DNA of 25,451 bases, taken from Fimbriimonadaceae bacterium (GTDB lineage: Bacteria > Armatimonadota > Fimbriimonadia > Fimbriimonadales > Fimbriimonadaceae). Where the stretch lies: positions 1-25,451 of the forward strand of contig JANWJY010000011.1 in the NCBI GenBank assembly GCA_025451715.1. Direction: 5' to 3'. Below the pieces are notes generated by a model. It did not search any database. It saw nothing but the letters and a program-made list of their open reading frames with translations, and had not been told where the DNA came from. The position numbers and the translations under genes were made by a program. Below are positions 1 to 6,402 of this stretch, piece after piece (positions within the stretch are counted from its first letter, which is position 1; the number at the start of each line of letters is the position of its first letter).

Positions 1-732
1 AACGAGGTCCTCGAACACGAACATCATGTTCTTGACCTCGTCGGCGAGCTCGGGGTTGCTCTCGTTGAGCGCTTCGAGTATGAGCCGCTGGGTGGACCGG
101 TCGACGCGGTTGAGGAGATCGACGAGCGCCTTCGGGCCGCCTGCCTGCGTGAGGTCGTGGTGGATCATGCTCGAGACCTTCGCCTCAAGGACCTGTTCGA
201 CGTTGCGGATGACCTCAGGCGGGCACTGGTCCATCATCGCGATGCGCTCGGCGACCTCGACGCGCAGGTCCTGCGGGAGCTTGCTCAGGATCAGTGAAGA
301 CTGAGTGATCGGCATGTACGCGAGCACGAGCGCGATCGTCTGCGGGTGCTCTTCTTGAATAAAGCCGAGGAGCTGCTGCGGATCGGTGCGCTTGAGGAAC
401 TCGAACGGCATGACCTGCATCGTGTTCATGATCTTGCGGACCATGATGTCGGCGCGGTCCATACCGAACGCCTTCTCGAGCACGCGCTTTGCGCTGTCGA
501 CGCCACCTTCGGCGATGAACTCTTGCGCGGTCGCAAGCTCGTGGAACTCGTTGATGATCGACTCGCGGACTTCGGGCGTGACCTTCTCCATCCTCGCCAT
601 TTCGAGCGAGAGCGTCTCGACCTGCTCGTCGTTGAAGTGCTTGATGACCTCTGAGGCGACCTCTGGCCCGACGATCGCAAGGATCATCGCGGCCTTTCGC
701 CTTCCGGGCATGGCGGACGTCTGCTTTCTCAC
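1..732 (-). CDS. fliG: Flagellar motor switch protein FliG (C-terminus beyond window edge)
   Basis: FliG sits on the cytoplasmic face of the MS ring and couples the stator to the rotor and to direction switching. The visible 244 codons cover the N-terminal FliF-binding domain (start of the domain reads RKAAMILAIVGPEVASE) and the middle domain with the family signature EHPQT followed by IALVLAYM. The reading ends at the edge with FVFEDLV, the usual end of the middle domain, so about 90-100 residues of the torque-generating C-terminal domain are missing. I chose GTG at 732-730: it overlaps the fliF stop by four bases (GTGA) and has GGAGG seven bases upstream; ATG at 711 in the same frame is the alternative. 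It is the last visible gene of flgBC-fliEFG. Identification is by direct motif recognition and gene order. Confidence 0.95.
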   Translation of the reverse strand, partial: MRKQTSAMPGRRKAAMILAIVGPEVASEVIKHFNDEQVETLSLEMARMEKVTPEVRESIINEFHELATAQEFIAEGGVDSAKRVLEKAFGMDRADIMVRKIMNTMQVMPFEFLKRTDPQQLLGFIQEEHPQTIALVLAYMPITQSSLILSKLPQDLRVEVAERIAMMDQCPPEVIRNVEQVLEAKVSSMIHHDLTQAGGPKALVDLLNRVDRSTQRLILEALNESNPELADEVKNMMFVFEDLV

Positions 733-2441
733 CGCATGTCCTCCATCATCCAGCCCTTGAGGAGCATTGCGACGCTCTGCGGTTTAGTCTTCGCCATGTG
801 TTTGATCTGCTCTAGTGGGACGTTGATGCGGGCCTGGATCGCCATGATCTCAGGGTCTTCGGGCATTGACTCGATGATCCTGAGCGCGTCGTCGATCTTC
901 CCGCTGTCTAAAGCGTGCGTAAGTCTCTGTCCTGCATCGCCCGGGGACATCGCCATGTCGTCGGAGCCTTCGTACTGGATAAAGCTTGGTGTCGCGTGCT
1001 TCTGAGCCGCCGGGTGTCCATAAGCTGGAGCCGGCATTGCAGGCATGTGCATCACTCCGCCTTGCGGCAGTGCGGCGAGCGAAGGGACGTTCTTCGACGC
1101 GGCCTTCGTGAGGGCCTTGATGACGAAGAACCCGACGACGATGAGCGCGAACACGGGGAGCAGAGAAATGATCTGCTGCATCTTCGCTGAAGAGGACGCG
1201 CTCTTTGCGGCGTTCTCGGCAGCCTTCATCGCCTTCTCGTCAAAATCGACTGCTGTCACTGACGCCGCAAACTTCGGTTGGTTGAGGTTCTTGCCGAGGT
1301 AGTTGTTCGCGATCGCCTCGACCGCCTTAAGGTCCTTGATCGCCTTTTTGTTTGCGAGAATCTGCACGGTCATGCCCAAGACTTCGCCGGGCGCCTTAGT
1401 GATCGCCTCGTTCGTGACGTCCTTGAGGTGCTCGACGGCGTTGTGGGTCATCTTGTAGTTCGCGCTACCTGCGCCCGTGCCGCCGTCCGTTCGCGGTTGC
1501 ATCGGTGGGGTGTTGGTCTCACTGCCAGCGGCACCGCCTGCCATCGACGAGCCGCCACCCTGAAGCGACTCACTGACCGTCTCTGACACGCCGGGGTTCT
1601 CGCTCGGCGCCTCGGTGTGCTTTTGAATGCTGACGCTGTCCATGTCGAGCTCGACCTGGACCATCGCGATCGTGTTGCCCTCGCCGAAGGCCATATCGAG
1701 CGTCCGCCGCAGGTCCGACTCCCTTCGCCTTGCCTCTTGGATCTCTGCAGCAAGCTTCTGCCCAGCTCCGAGTTCGCCGTCCGTCATGAGTGTGCCGTCG
1801 AACAGCATGCGCCCGTAGTTGTTGACGACCGTGATCCCTTCGGGCTCGACGCCGGTCGCGTTCTGCACGAGGCGTGCGATCGCCTTTCCTGCGCTCCCTC
1901 CGAGTCCAGCGTTGCTCTCGACGATGCTGACCGACACCGAACCGGGGTCCTTCTCGCTCGCGAACGGCGAATCGTCTCCGACGTTCCAGTGGACCTTCGC
2001 CGATGCGACGCCCTGCCACGTCATGATCGTCTTGGCGAGTTCGCCTTCTTTTGCATGGACGATGTTCTCCTGTTCCTCACGCGAAGTCTGTGCGAAGCTG
2101 CCCTGATTGAGGAGCTCCCAGCCTTGCGGCCCGCTGGACGGCGCGACGCCGGCCTGCGCGACCGCAGCCTCGGCCTCCGCGAGCTGGTTGGACGGCACGT
2201 TGACGGTGCCACGGTCCTTGAGCTCAGCGGGGATGCCCTGCGCGCGCAGCGCGGCGACGACCTCTCCCTGCTGCTGCGAAGTCAATCCGCTGTAGAGGGC
2301 GGCCATCTTGGGCTTCGACATGACGAAGGCCGTCAGGACGAGGAGCAAGATGAGCGCCGAGGCGCCGAAAACAGTCACGAACCGCTGTGTACGGTCCGCG
2401 ACTATCCACCAGTCTTTTACTTTCTGTGCCGCATTCTCCAT
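729..2441 (-). CDS. fliF: Flagellar MS-ring protein FliF
   Basis: FliF (570 aa) forms the MS ring in the inner membrane, the base on which the export gate, rod and C ring are built. A first membrane segment lies at about residues 21-41 and a second at about 424-444, bracketing the periplasmic YscJ/FliF ring-building region, which includes a Gly/Ser/Thr/Pro-rich low-complexity stretch near residues 285-330. The roughly 125-residue cytoplasmic tail ends with the FliG-binding segment (SVAMLLKGWMMEDMR). Length is typical of the family. The gene lies 34 bases after fliE and overlaps fliG by four bases. No convincing Shine-Dalgarno precedes the ATG, unlike fliE and fliG, so translation may depend on coupling or on mRNA structure. 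Identification is secure. Confidence 0.96.
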   Translation of the reverse strand: MENAAQKVKDWWIVADRTQRFVTVFGASALILLLVLTAFVMSKPKMAALYSGLTSQQQGEVVAALRAQGIPAELKDRGTVNVPSNQLAEAEAAVAQAGVAPSSGPQGWELLNQGSFAQTSREEQENIVHAKEGELAKTIMTWQGVASAKVHWNVGDDSPFASEKDPGSVSVSIVESNAGLGGSAGKAIARLVQNATGVEPEGITVVNNYGRMLFDGTLMTDGELGAGQKLAAEIQEARRRESDLRRTLDMAFGEGNTIAMVQVELDMDSVSIQKHTEAPSENPGVSETVSESLQGGGSSMAGGAAGSETNTPPMQPRTDGGTGAGSANYKMTHNAVEHLKDVTNEAITKAPGEVLGMTVQILANKKAIKDLKAVEAIANNYLGKNLNQPKFAASVTAVDFDEKAMKAAENAAKSASSSAKMQQIISLLPVFALIVVGFFVIKALTKAASKNVPSLAALPQGGVMHMPAMPAPAYGHPAAQKHATPSFIQYEGSDDMAMSPGDAGQRLTHALDSGKIDDALRIIESMPEDPEIMAIQARINVPLEQIKHMAKTKPQSVAMLLKGWMMEDMR

Positions 2442-2475
2442 GGCAGATCACTGCTTGTGGAGCTGCGAACGACGA

Positions 2476-2775
2476 CTAGACTTGCATGCGGCTGATCTCC
2501 TGGTACGCCTCCAGGAGTTTGTTCCTGACTTGGAGCGTAAGCTCCATCGCCAGTCCCGCACGCTCCATCGAAATCATCAGTTCGTGAAGCTCCACGTTTT
2601 GACCCGTCATAAAGGCGTTCTGCATCTCGCTCGCGTTGTTCTGCGAAGAGTTGACCTCCTTTATGACGTCCATCAAAAGTTTTCCGAAGTCGCCCGACTG
2701 GTCGTCGGCCTGGATCGGTTTAGCAGCCTGGTTAGCCAGGGTCTTGAGTGCGGGGTTTGCGGCGTCTATCCTCAT
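2476..2775 (-). CDS. fliE: Flagellar hook-basal body complex protein FliE
   Basis: FliE (99 aa) is the adaptor joining the MS ring and export gate to the proximal rod. The conserved C-terminal half is clear: a helical segment (ELHELMISMERAGLAMELTLQVRNKLLEAY by parts) ending in YQEISRMQV, the family's characteristic finish. Length matches the usual 95-110 aa. An AAGGAG site four bases before the ATG supports this start, although the spacing is short. It begins eight bases after the flgC stop in the canonical flgB-flgC-fliE-fliF-fliG order. It is a secreted rod component, but no cleavable signal is expected because it leaves through the flagellar type III apparatus. Confidence 0.94.
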   Translation of the reverse strand: MRIDAANPALKTLANQAAKPIQADDQSGDFGKLLMDVIKEVNSSQNNASEMQNAFMTGQNVELHELMISMERAGLAMELTLQVRNKLLEAYQEISRMQV

Positions 2776-2783
2776 GGGTCTCC

Positions 2784-3173
2784 TTAGACGTCGCCGATCG
2801 AGAGTGCAGAGCGGAGCATGCCCTTGGCGGAGTTGAAGGCGGCTACGTTGGCCTCGTAGGACCGCGTCGCGCCGATCATGTCGACCATTTCAGCGACGGG
2901 GTTGACGTTGGTGAAGAACACCTCGCCCTTCTCGTTCGCGTTCGGGTTGGTCGGGTCGATCTCGCGGCGCAGGTCGCTCATGTCGGGCGCGATGCGCTCG
3001 ATCGAGACGCCGGAGTTGTTGCCTGTCAGAACGACGACCTGTCTGCGGTAGGCGTCCTGGTCCTTCGTTCGCATCGAGTTCGCGTTCGCGATGTTCGTCG
3101 AGATAACGTCCATCCGGAACCGCTCGGCCGTGAGGCCGCTCGAACTGCTGCGCATCGCCTGTGACAGTGTCAT
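2784..3173 (-). CDS. flgC: Flagellar basal-body rod protein FlgC
   Basis: FlgC (129 aa) is a proximal rod subunit exported by the flagellar type III system. The N-terminal rod motif (RFRMDVISTNIANANSMRT) and the C-terminal flagellar motif (EMVDMIGATRSYEANVAAFNSAKGM) are both present, as in all axial proteins. Length is normal (130-150 aa). The ATG overlaps the flgB stop codon by one base (TAATG), and an AGAGGG site lies six bases upstream within flgB, so the two are probably translationally coupled. Identification is secure. Confidence 0.95.
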   Translation of the reverse strand: MTLSQAMRSSSSGLTAERFRMDVISTNIANANSMRTKDQDAYRRQVVVLTGNNSGVSIERIAPDMSDLRREIDPTNPNANEKGEVFFTNVNPVAEMVDMIGATRSYEANVAAFNSAKGMLRSALSIGDV

Positions 3174-3541
3174 TATCTACCCTCTCTGATCACGTTCTTG
3201 AGCCCGCGGAAGTAACCACGGGTCATCTGGGTCATGGTCTGGTAGCGAAGCTCGTTCTCGCTCAGGAGGAAGACTTCTTTCTCCATGTCGACGCCGTTGC
3301 CATCGATGCGGACGTCGCCGCCCTGGACCGTGACTGCGCCGCCTTCCTCGGAGAGGTCGAGCATGCGTCCGCGCTGAGCCTGTTTGAGCTCGATCGCGAA
3401 GTCCATGTCACGCCGCTTGTAGCCAGGCGTGTTGATGTTCGAGAGGTTGCCCGAGAGAACGGACTGACGCTGTGAGAGCCTATTGAGCGATCGCTCATAG
3501 TTCTCAGACTGCGGCCCAAAGAGGTTGCTTAGTATCTGCAC
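3173..3541 (-). CDS. flgB: Flagellar basal-body rod protein FlgB
   Basis: FlgB is the most membrane-proximal rod subunit. The rod motif (SVLSGNLSNINTPGYKRRD) and the C-terminal segment (ENELRYQTMTQMTRGYF) identify it. The frame is open to an ATG at 3649, but that codon lies inside a sigma-28-like promoter and the 36 residues it would add do not resemble any FlgB N-terminus. I therefore place the start at GTG 3541-3539, giving 122 aa beginning MQILSNLFGPQSENYERS, close to the usual family start. The Shine-Dalgarno (GGTAGGG, about 10 bases away) is only moderate, so the exact start is uncertain. This is the first gene of the flagellar operon; its presumed leader, about 85 nt, contains alternative hairpins at 3581-3627. 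Confidence 0.88.
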   Translation of the reverse strand: MQILSNLFGPQSENYERSLNRLSQRQSVLSGNLSNINTPGYKRRDMDFAIELKQAQRGRMLDLSEEGGAVTVQGGDVRIDGNGVDMEKEVFLLSENELRYQTMTQMTRGYFRGLKNVIREGR

Positions 3542-3580
3542 GGTTGGTCTTGCCCTACCGCGCTTCCGTTCGCTGGTTCC

Positions 3581-3627
3581 AGGCCCAATCCATGGGCCTA
3601 TGGTTCCGCACGCGCTGGTGCGGCCCA
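3581..3627 (-). repeat. Overlapping inverted repeats in the flgB leader
   Basis: Three arms can pair in alternative ways. AGGCCC (3581-3586) pairs with GGGCCT (3594-3599); CCGCAC (3606-3611) pairs with GTGCGG (3618-3623); TGGGCC (3593-3598) pairs with GGCCCA (3622-3627). The third pairing excludes the first and competes with the second. They would lie in the untranslated leader of the flagellar transcript. Function is unknown; the pairings themselves are read directly. Confidence 0.5.
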
Positions 3628-3633
3628 TGTGTC

Positions 3634-3660
3634 TTTTCGGTAGATTCACCGGGAACTTGA
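3634..3660 (-). promoter_or_regulatory. Sigma-28 (FliA/SigD)-like promoter for the flagellar operon
   Basis: Reading the minus strand, TCAAGTTC (3660-3653), exactly 11 bases, then ACCGAAAA (3641-3634). Compared with the enterobacterial sigma-28 consensus TAAAGTTT-N11-GCCGATAA this matches 6 of 8 bases in each element with the exact consensus spacing. It lies about 90 bases upstream of the chosen flgB start and points into the flagellar operon. Its position overlaps the ATG of the longest flgB reading, which argues against that start. Whether this organism encodes a sigma-28 factor cannot be seen here. Confidence 0.55.
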
Positions 3661-3735
3661 GGGGTACCGCGGGAATCGGTGGGATAGGCGGGTTGGCTGA
3701 ACCCTCCTGACCCTAGACCCCTCACCCCCATCCCC
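3661..3735. repeat. G-quadruplex motifs on both strands plus an 8-bp inverted repeat
   Basis: On the plus strand four G runs lie at 3661-3692 (GGGG, GGG, GGG, GGG with loops of 6, 7 and 6). On the minus strand four runs lie between 3735 and 3711 (GGGG-AT-GGGGG-TGA-GGGG-TCTA-GGG, loops 2, 3 and 4), and a fifth GGG follows at 3704-3702. Nested with these, TGAGGGGT (3658-3665) is an inverted copy of ACCCCTCA (3717-3724), and GGGTT (3690-3694) pairs with AACCC (3700-3704). The tract separates the divergent flagellar and aminotransferase promoters. Confidence 0.6.
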
Positions 3736-3741
3736 TATAAT
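3736..3741 (+). promoter_or_regulatory. -10 box (TATAAT) of a probable leaderless aminotransferase transcript
   Basis: A perfect TATAAT is followed by only six bases before the ATG at 3748. Normal promoter geometry would put transcription start at or next to that A, leaving no room for a Shine-Dalgarno. No good -35 element is visible; the upstream bases are C-rich. Confidence 0.6.
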
Positions 3742-3747
3742 CTCGGC

Positions 3748-5001
3748 ATGCAGCCGGACAAGCTCCACGCCGAGGTCGTGCGCAAGTACAGCGAGCACAT
3801 CAATCCGTACCTCGCCAAGCTGATGAACTTCGCCGGGTTCGGGGTCGAAGTGAAGGGCGAGGGCTGCTACCTCTACGACCAGGACGGCAAGCGGTACCTC
3901 GACTGCCTTGGAGGGTACGGTGTGTTCTCGCTCGGTCACCGGCACCCGCGCGTGATCGAGGCCGTCAAGAAACAGCTCGACGAGCTGCCGTTGAGCGGCA
4001 AGACGTTCTTCAGCAAGAACCAAGCGGACCTCGCCGAGCGGCTCTCGATGGTTACGCCGTCTGGAGTGGACTATTCGTTCTTCTCCAACAGCGGAGCTGA
4101 AGCTTGCGAGGCTGCGATCAAGTTCGTCAAGGCGACGACGGGCCGAGCGAAGATCGTCTCGACCGAAGGGAGCTATCACGGCAAGACGATCGGCGGACTG
4201 TCGTGCACCGGCCGTTCGAAGTACAGGAAGAGGTTTGAGCCGTTGATGCCCGGCGTGGTGTTCGTTCCTTACGCGGACACGCAAGCCGCGGTAGACGCGA
4301 TCGACTCCTCGACTGCGTGCATGATCGTGGAGGCAGTTCAGGGCGAGGGTGGGATCCACGTGCCGCCGGACGGCTATCTGACCGCGATCCGCGCTCGATG
4401 TGACGCTGTTGGTGCCCTACTGGTCATTGACGAGGTGCAGACGGGACTCGGTCGGACCGGAGAGATGTTCGGATGCGACCACGAGGGTGTTGCGCCGGAT
4501 GTGATGACGTTGGCGAAATGCCTGGGCGGTGGCGTGATGCCGATCGGCGCGACGTGCTTCACCAAACAGGTTTGCGATTCGATGTTCGCGGAGAACCCGC
4601 TGCTGCACACCTCTACGTTCGGAGGGAACCCCCTCGCGTGCGCTGCGGGACTGGCTGCGCTCGACGTGATCGAGACCGAGGGCCTCGTAGAAAGGTCCGC
4701 CTCTACTGGGGCGCATCTCAAGGCCGGGCTTACGGGGCTCAAAGACAAGTACGACCTCGTCAGCGACGTGCGGGGCCGCGGGCTGATGATCGGGATCGAG
4801 TTTGCGATGGACGAGGTCGGCGAGCTGACGATCGCGCAGATCGTAAAGCGCGGGATGATTGCGGCGTACACGCTGAACAACCCGCGCGTCATCCGCATAG
4901 AGCCGCCGCTGATCATCACAAAGGAGCAGGCGGACACTGCGGTCGCTATCATGAACGAGGCGATCGGCGAGACGCAAGAGATCCTAGCCGCATTAGCGTG
5001 A
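3748..5001 (+). CDS. Class III aminotransferase, putrescine aminotransferase-like
   Basis: A PLP-dependent fold-type I enzyme of 417 aa, predicted cytosolic. It closely resembles E. coli PatA/YgjG (putrescine to 4-aminobutanal): shared blocks include DCLGGYGVFSLGHRHP near residue 53, YSFFSNSGAEACEAA, AVQGEGGIHVPPDGYL, DEVQTGLGRTG, LAKCLGGGVMPIGAT and TLNNPRVIRIEPPL. Asp228 of the DEVQ motif should contact the PLP pyridine nitrogen and Lys257 should form the Schiff base. Length fits a PatA core without the longer N-terminus of the E. coli protein. Ornithine or acetylornithine aminotransferase is the main alternative; substrate cannot be fixed from sequence. No ribosome binding site is visible, and a TATAAT box six bases before the ATG suggests leaderless expression. 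It appears to be a single-gene unit convergent with the TM2 gene, 11 bases apart. Confidence 0.85.
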   Translation: MQPDKLHAEVVRKYSEHINPYLAKLMNFAGFGVEVKGEGCYLYDQDGKRYLDCLGGYGVFSLGHRHPRVIEAVKKQLDELPLSGKTFFSKNQADLAERLSMVTPSGVDYSFFSNSGAEACEAAIKFVKATTGRAKIVSTEGSYHGKTIGGLSCTGRSKYRKRFEPLMPGVVFVPYADTQAAVDAIDSSTACMIVEAVQGEGGIHVPPDGYLTAIRARCDAVGALLVIDEVQTGLGRTGEMFGCDHEGVAPDVMTLAKCLGGGVMPIGATCFTKQVCDSMFAENPLLHTSTFGGNPLACAAGLAALDVIETEGLVERSASTGAHLKAGLTGLKDKYDLVSDVRGRGLMIGIEFAMDEVGELTIAQIVKRGMIAAYTLNNPRVIRIEPPLIITKEQADTAVAIMNEAIGETQEILAALA

Positions 5002-5012
5002 CCTCGGAGCGA

Positions 5013-5549
5013 TCAGTCGAGCGACTGTCCGTGCGCGTCGGGCAGTTGGTTGATCAAGATGAGCACGAAGTCGACGAGCGCCCACACGCTCGTGATGATC
5101 GCGCCCAGCCCGCAACAGACAAAGCTACCGACAACGAAGACTGACAGCATCACGATCCCGATCGTCGTATAGCCGAGATAAAACCTGTGAATCCCCAGCC
5201 CGCCTAGGAAGAACGCGAGCAGCGCGGCGGCGAGCTTGCTCTTGCGCTCGTAGTAGCCGTAAGGCCCCGGCCTGGCCGCGAGCGGCTGAGGCGCCTGCGA
5301 GTAAGGCGTCGGTGGGTTCTGCCAGTTTTGTTGCGGCTGCTGGGATGGGGTGTGGACCGGCGTGGGCGCGAGCTGGAAGTGGTGCGCGAGCCCGGGCACG
5401 TTCCTGGCCGTCACCTGCTGGTTGGTCGCTTGGTCGACGAGGACAGTGTCGGCCAGGATCCGGCCCTCCGTCGCCCACTTGCTGAGAGTCGGCAGGTCGG
5501 CGGGCCCGTAGAACTTGCCGTCGGTTCCTCGGACGTAGTAGCTCTGGAT
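5013..5549 (-). CDS. GYF_2 (DUF4339) plus TM2 domain membrane protein
   Basis: The protein has three parts: an N-terminal GYF_2 domain (residues 3-55, YYVRGTDGKFYGPADLPTL, then a Trp and an EGR turn); a Pro/Gln-rich linker (about 60-100); and a C-terminal TM2 domain (about 108-165) with two hydrophobic segments around GGLGIHRFYLGYTTIG and a Cys-Cys pair. The exact job of such proteins is unknown. The first conventional in-frame start is GTG at 5414, which would delete the GYF_2 domain. No ATG, GTG or TTG lies in frame for about 80 bases upstream of the domain. AGGAGG at 5564-5559 sits nine bases before ATC at 5549-5547, exactly where homology should begin, so I place the start there (178 aa). 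A sequencing error at that codon cannot be excluded. Confidence 0.8.
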   Translation of the reverse strand: MQSYYVRGTDGKFYGPADLPTLSKWATEGRILADTVLVDQATNQQVTARNVPGLAHHFQLAPTPVHTPSQQPQQNWQNPPTPYSQAPQPLAARPGPYGYYERKSKLAAALLAFFLGGLGIHRFYLGYTTIGIVMLSVFVVGSFVCCGLGAIITSVWALVDFVLILINQLPDAHGQSLD

Positions 5550-5577
5550 GGGCGTGCGCCTCCTGCGTGCTGTGATA

Positions 5578-5587
5578 CCCGTACGGG
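5578..5587. repeat. 10-bp palindrome between divergent genes
   Basis: CCCGTACGGG is a perfect palindrome in the gap between the TM2 gene and the divergent hydrolase, upstream of both Shine-Dalgarno and -10 signals. It could be an operator or a chance GC-rich palindrome. Confidence 0.35.
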
Positions 5588-5617
5588 CACATTCGCCCAG
5601 AGGTTCGAAGCGTGGGT

Positions 5618-5623
5618 TACAAT
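5618..5623 (+). promoter_or_regulatory. -10 box (TACAAT) of the hydrolase-threonine aldolase unit
   Basis: TACAAT preceded by GGGT; the decamer GGGTTACAAT at 5614-5623 recurs exactly at 8861-8870 upstream of ccmE. Eight bases separate it from the TTG at 5632 that fits the hydrolase start. No clear -35 is visible. Confidence 0.5.
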
Positions 5624-5631
5624 CAACGGAC

Positions 5632-6402
5632 TTGAGAGTCTTTACGAACGAGGAGTACGCACGGTTAGACGGTATCCCGCTGTGTTTTGACCTCTACCAC
5701 CCAGGCGAGGGAGCGTTGCCGCTCATCGTTTTCGTGCACGGAGGCGGATGGATCAGCGGTGAGCGCGACATGTACTCCGAAGAGGCTGAGTGGTTCGCGA
5801 GGCTCGGTTTTGCGGCTGCGACGATAGACTACAGGCTCGCACCCCTCTATCCCTTCCCCGCGGCGCTCGTCGACGTTCAAGCGTTCGTACGGTTCATCCG
5901 AGCTGAGGCGGACAAGTTTGGGATCGAGCGTAATAAGATTGCGGCGATGGGCAATAGCGCCGGCGGCCACCTCGCCGCGATGCTCGGCGTCTCGCGCGTC
6001 GGGTTCGGCGGCGAAGGCGTCGTGCGTGTGGACGCCGTGGTCGACGTTTGCGGCCTTACGGACATGCGTAACCCGAGCGACACGCAGTATCCGATCTCGA
6101 TGAGCTTTATCGAGCAGTTCCTGGGCGGAAACTACTTGGGACGCGAGGCCGACTACTCGCTTGCCAGCCCGGTGACCCACGTAACTGAAAAGTGCTGCCC
6201 CTTCTTGATCGTTCACGGCTCATTGGACGACGTGGTGCCGCCCGCCCAGTCCCAGGCGCTGTACGACGCGCTCAGGTCACACGGTGGCGAGACGGAGTTG
6301 ATCGTGCTCGAAGGCGAGGGCCACTCCTTCACTCTCGAGGCGTGGGACAGCGTTCGCAACGAAGCTGCTAGGTTCTTGAAGGGGGTGTTCGATGGTCGCT
6401 GA
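5632..6402 (+). CDS. Alpha/beta hydrolase, HSL/BD-FAE-type esterase
   Basis: A probable carboxylic ester hydrolase of the hormone-sensitive-lipase-like group. HGGGW at residues 36-40 supplies the oxyanion hole, Ser109 in GNSAGG is the nucleophile, Asp199 or Asp200 in GSLDDVV the acid and His231 in GEGHSF the base, so the triad is complete. The frame extends to ATG 5548, but that would run through the upstream promoter and the divergent gene's start region and adds residues unlike the family. I start at TTG 5632 (256 aa, MRVFTNEEY), eight bases after TACAAT, with no Shine-Dalgarno. No signal peptide, so probably cytosolic. The threonine aldolase overlaps it by 11 bases, so they are co-transcribed. 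Natural substrate unknown. Confidence 0.85.
   Translation: MRVFTNEEYARLDGIPLCFDLYHPGEGALPLIVFVHGGGWISGERDMYSEEAEWFARLGFAAATIDYRLAPLYPFPAALVDVQAFVRFIRAEADKFGIERNKIAAMGNSAGGHLAAMLGVSRVGFGGEGVVRVDAVVDVCGLTDMRNPSDTQYPISMSFIEQFLGGNYLGREADYSLASPVTHVTEKCCPFLIVHGSLDDVVPPAQSQALYDALRSHGGETELIVLEGEGHSFTLEAWDSVRNEAARFLKGVFDGR

Noticed and set aside
1617..2495. 292-aa plus-strand ORF across fliF
   Set aside because: Shadow of fliF, rich in Asp, Arg, Leu and Val with no recognisable fold; crosses the fliF start and fliE end.
3542..3649. Longer flgB start at ATG 3649
   Set aside because: The ATG lies within the sigma-28-like promoter and the added residues do not resemble FlgB.
3646..4359. 237-aa minus-strand ORF antisense to the aminotransferase
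   Set aside because: Lies opposite highly conserved aminotransferase blocks and has no protein-like motifs.
5002..5012. Terminator between aminotransferase and TM2 genes
   Set aside because: The gap is 11 bases with no stem followed by T residues; any terminator would have to lie inside coding sequence.
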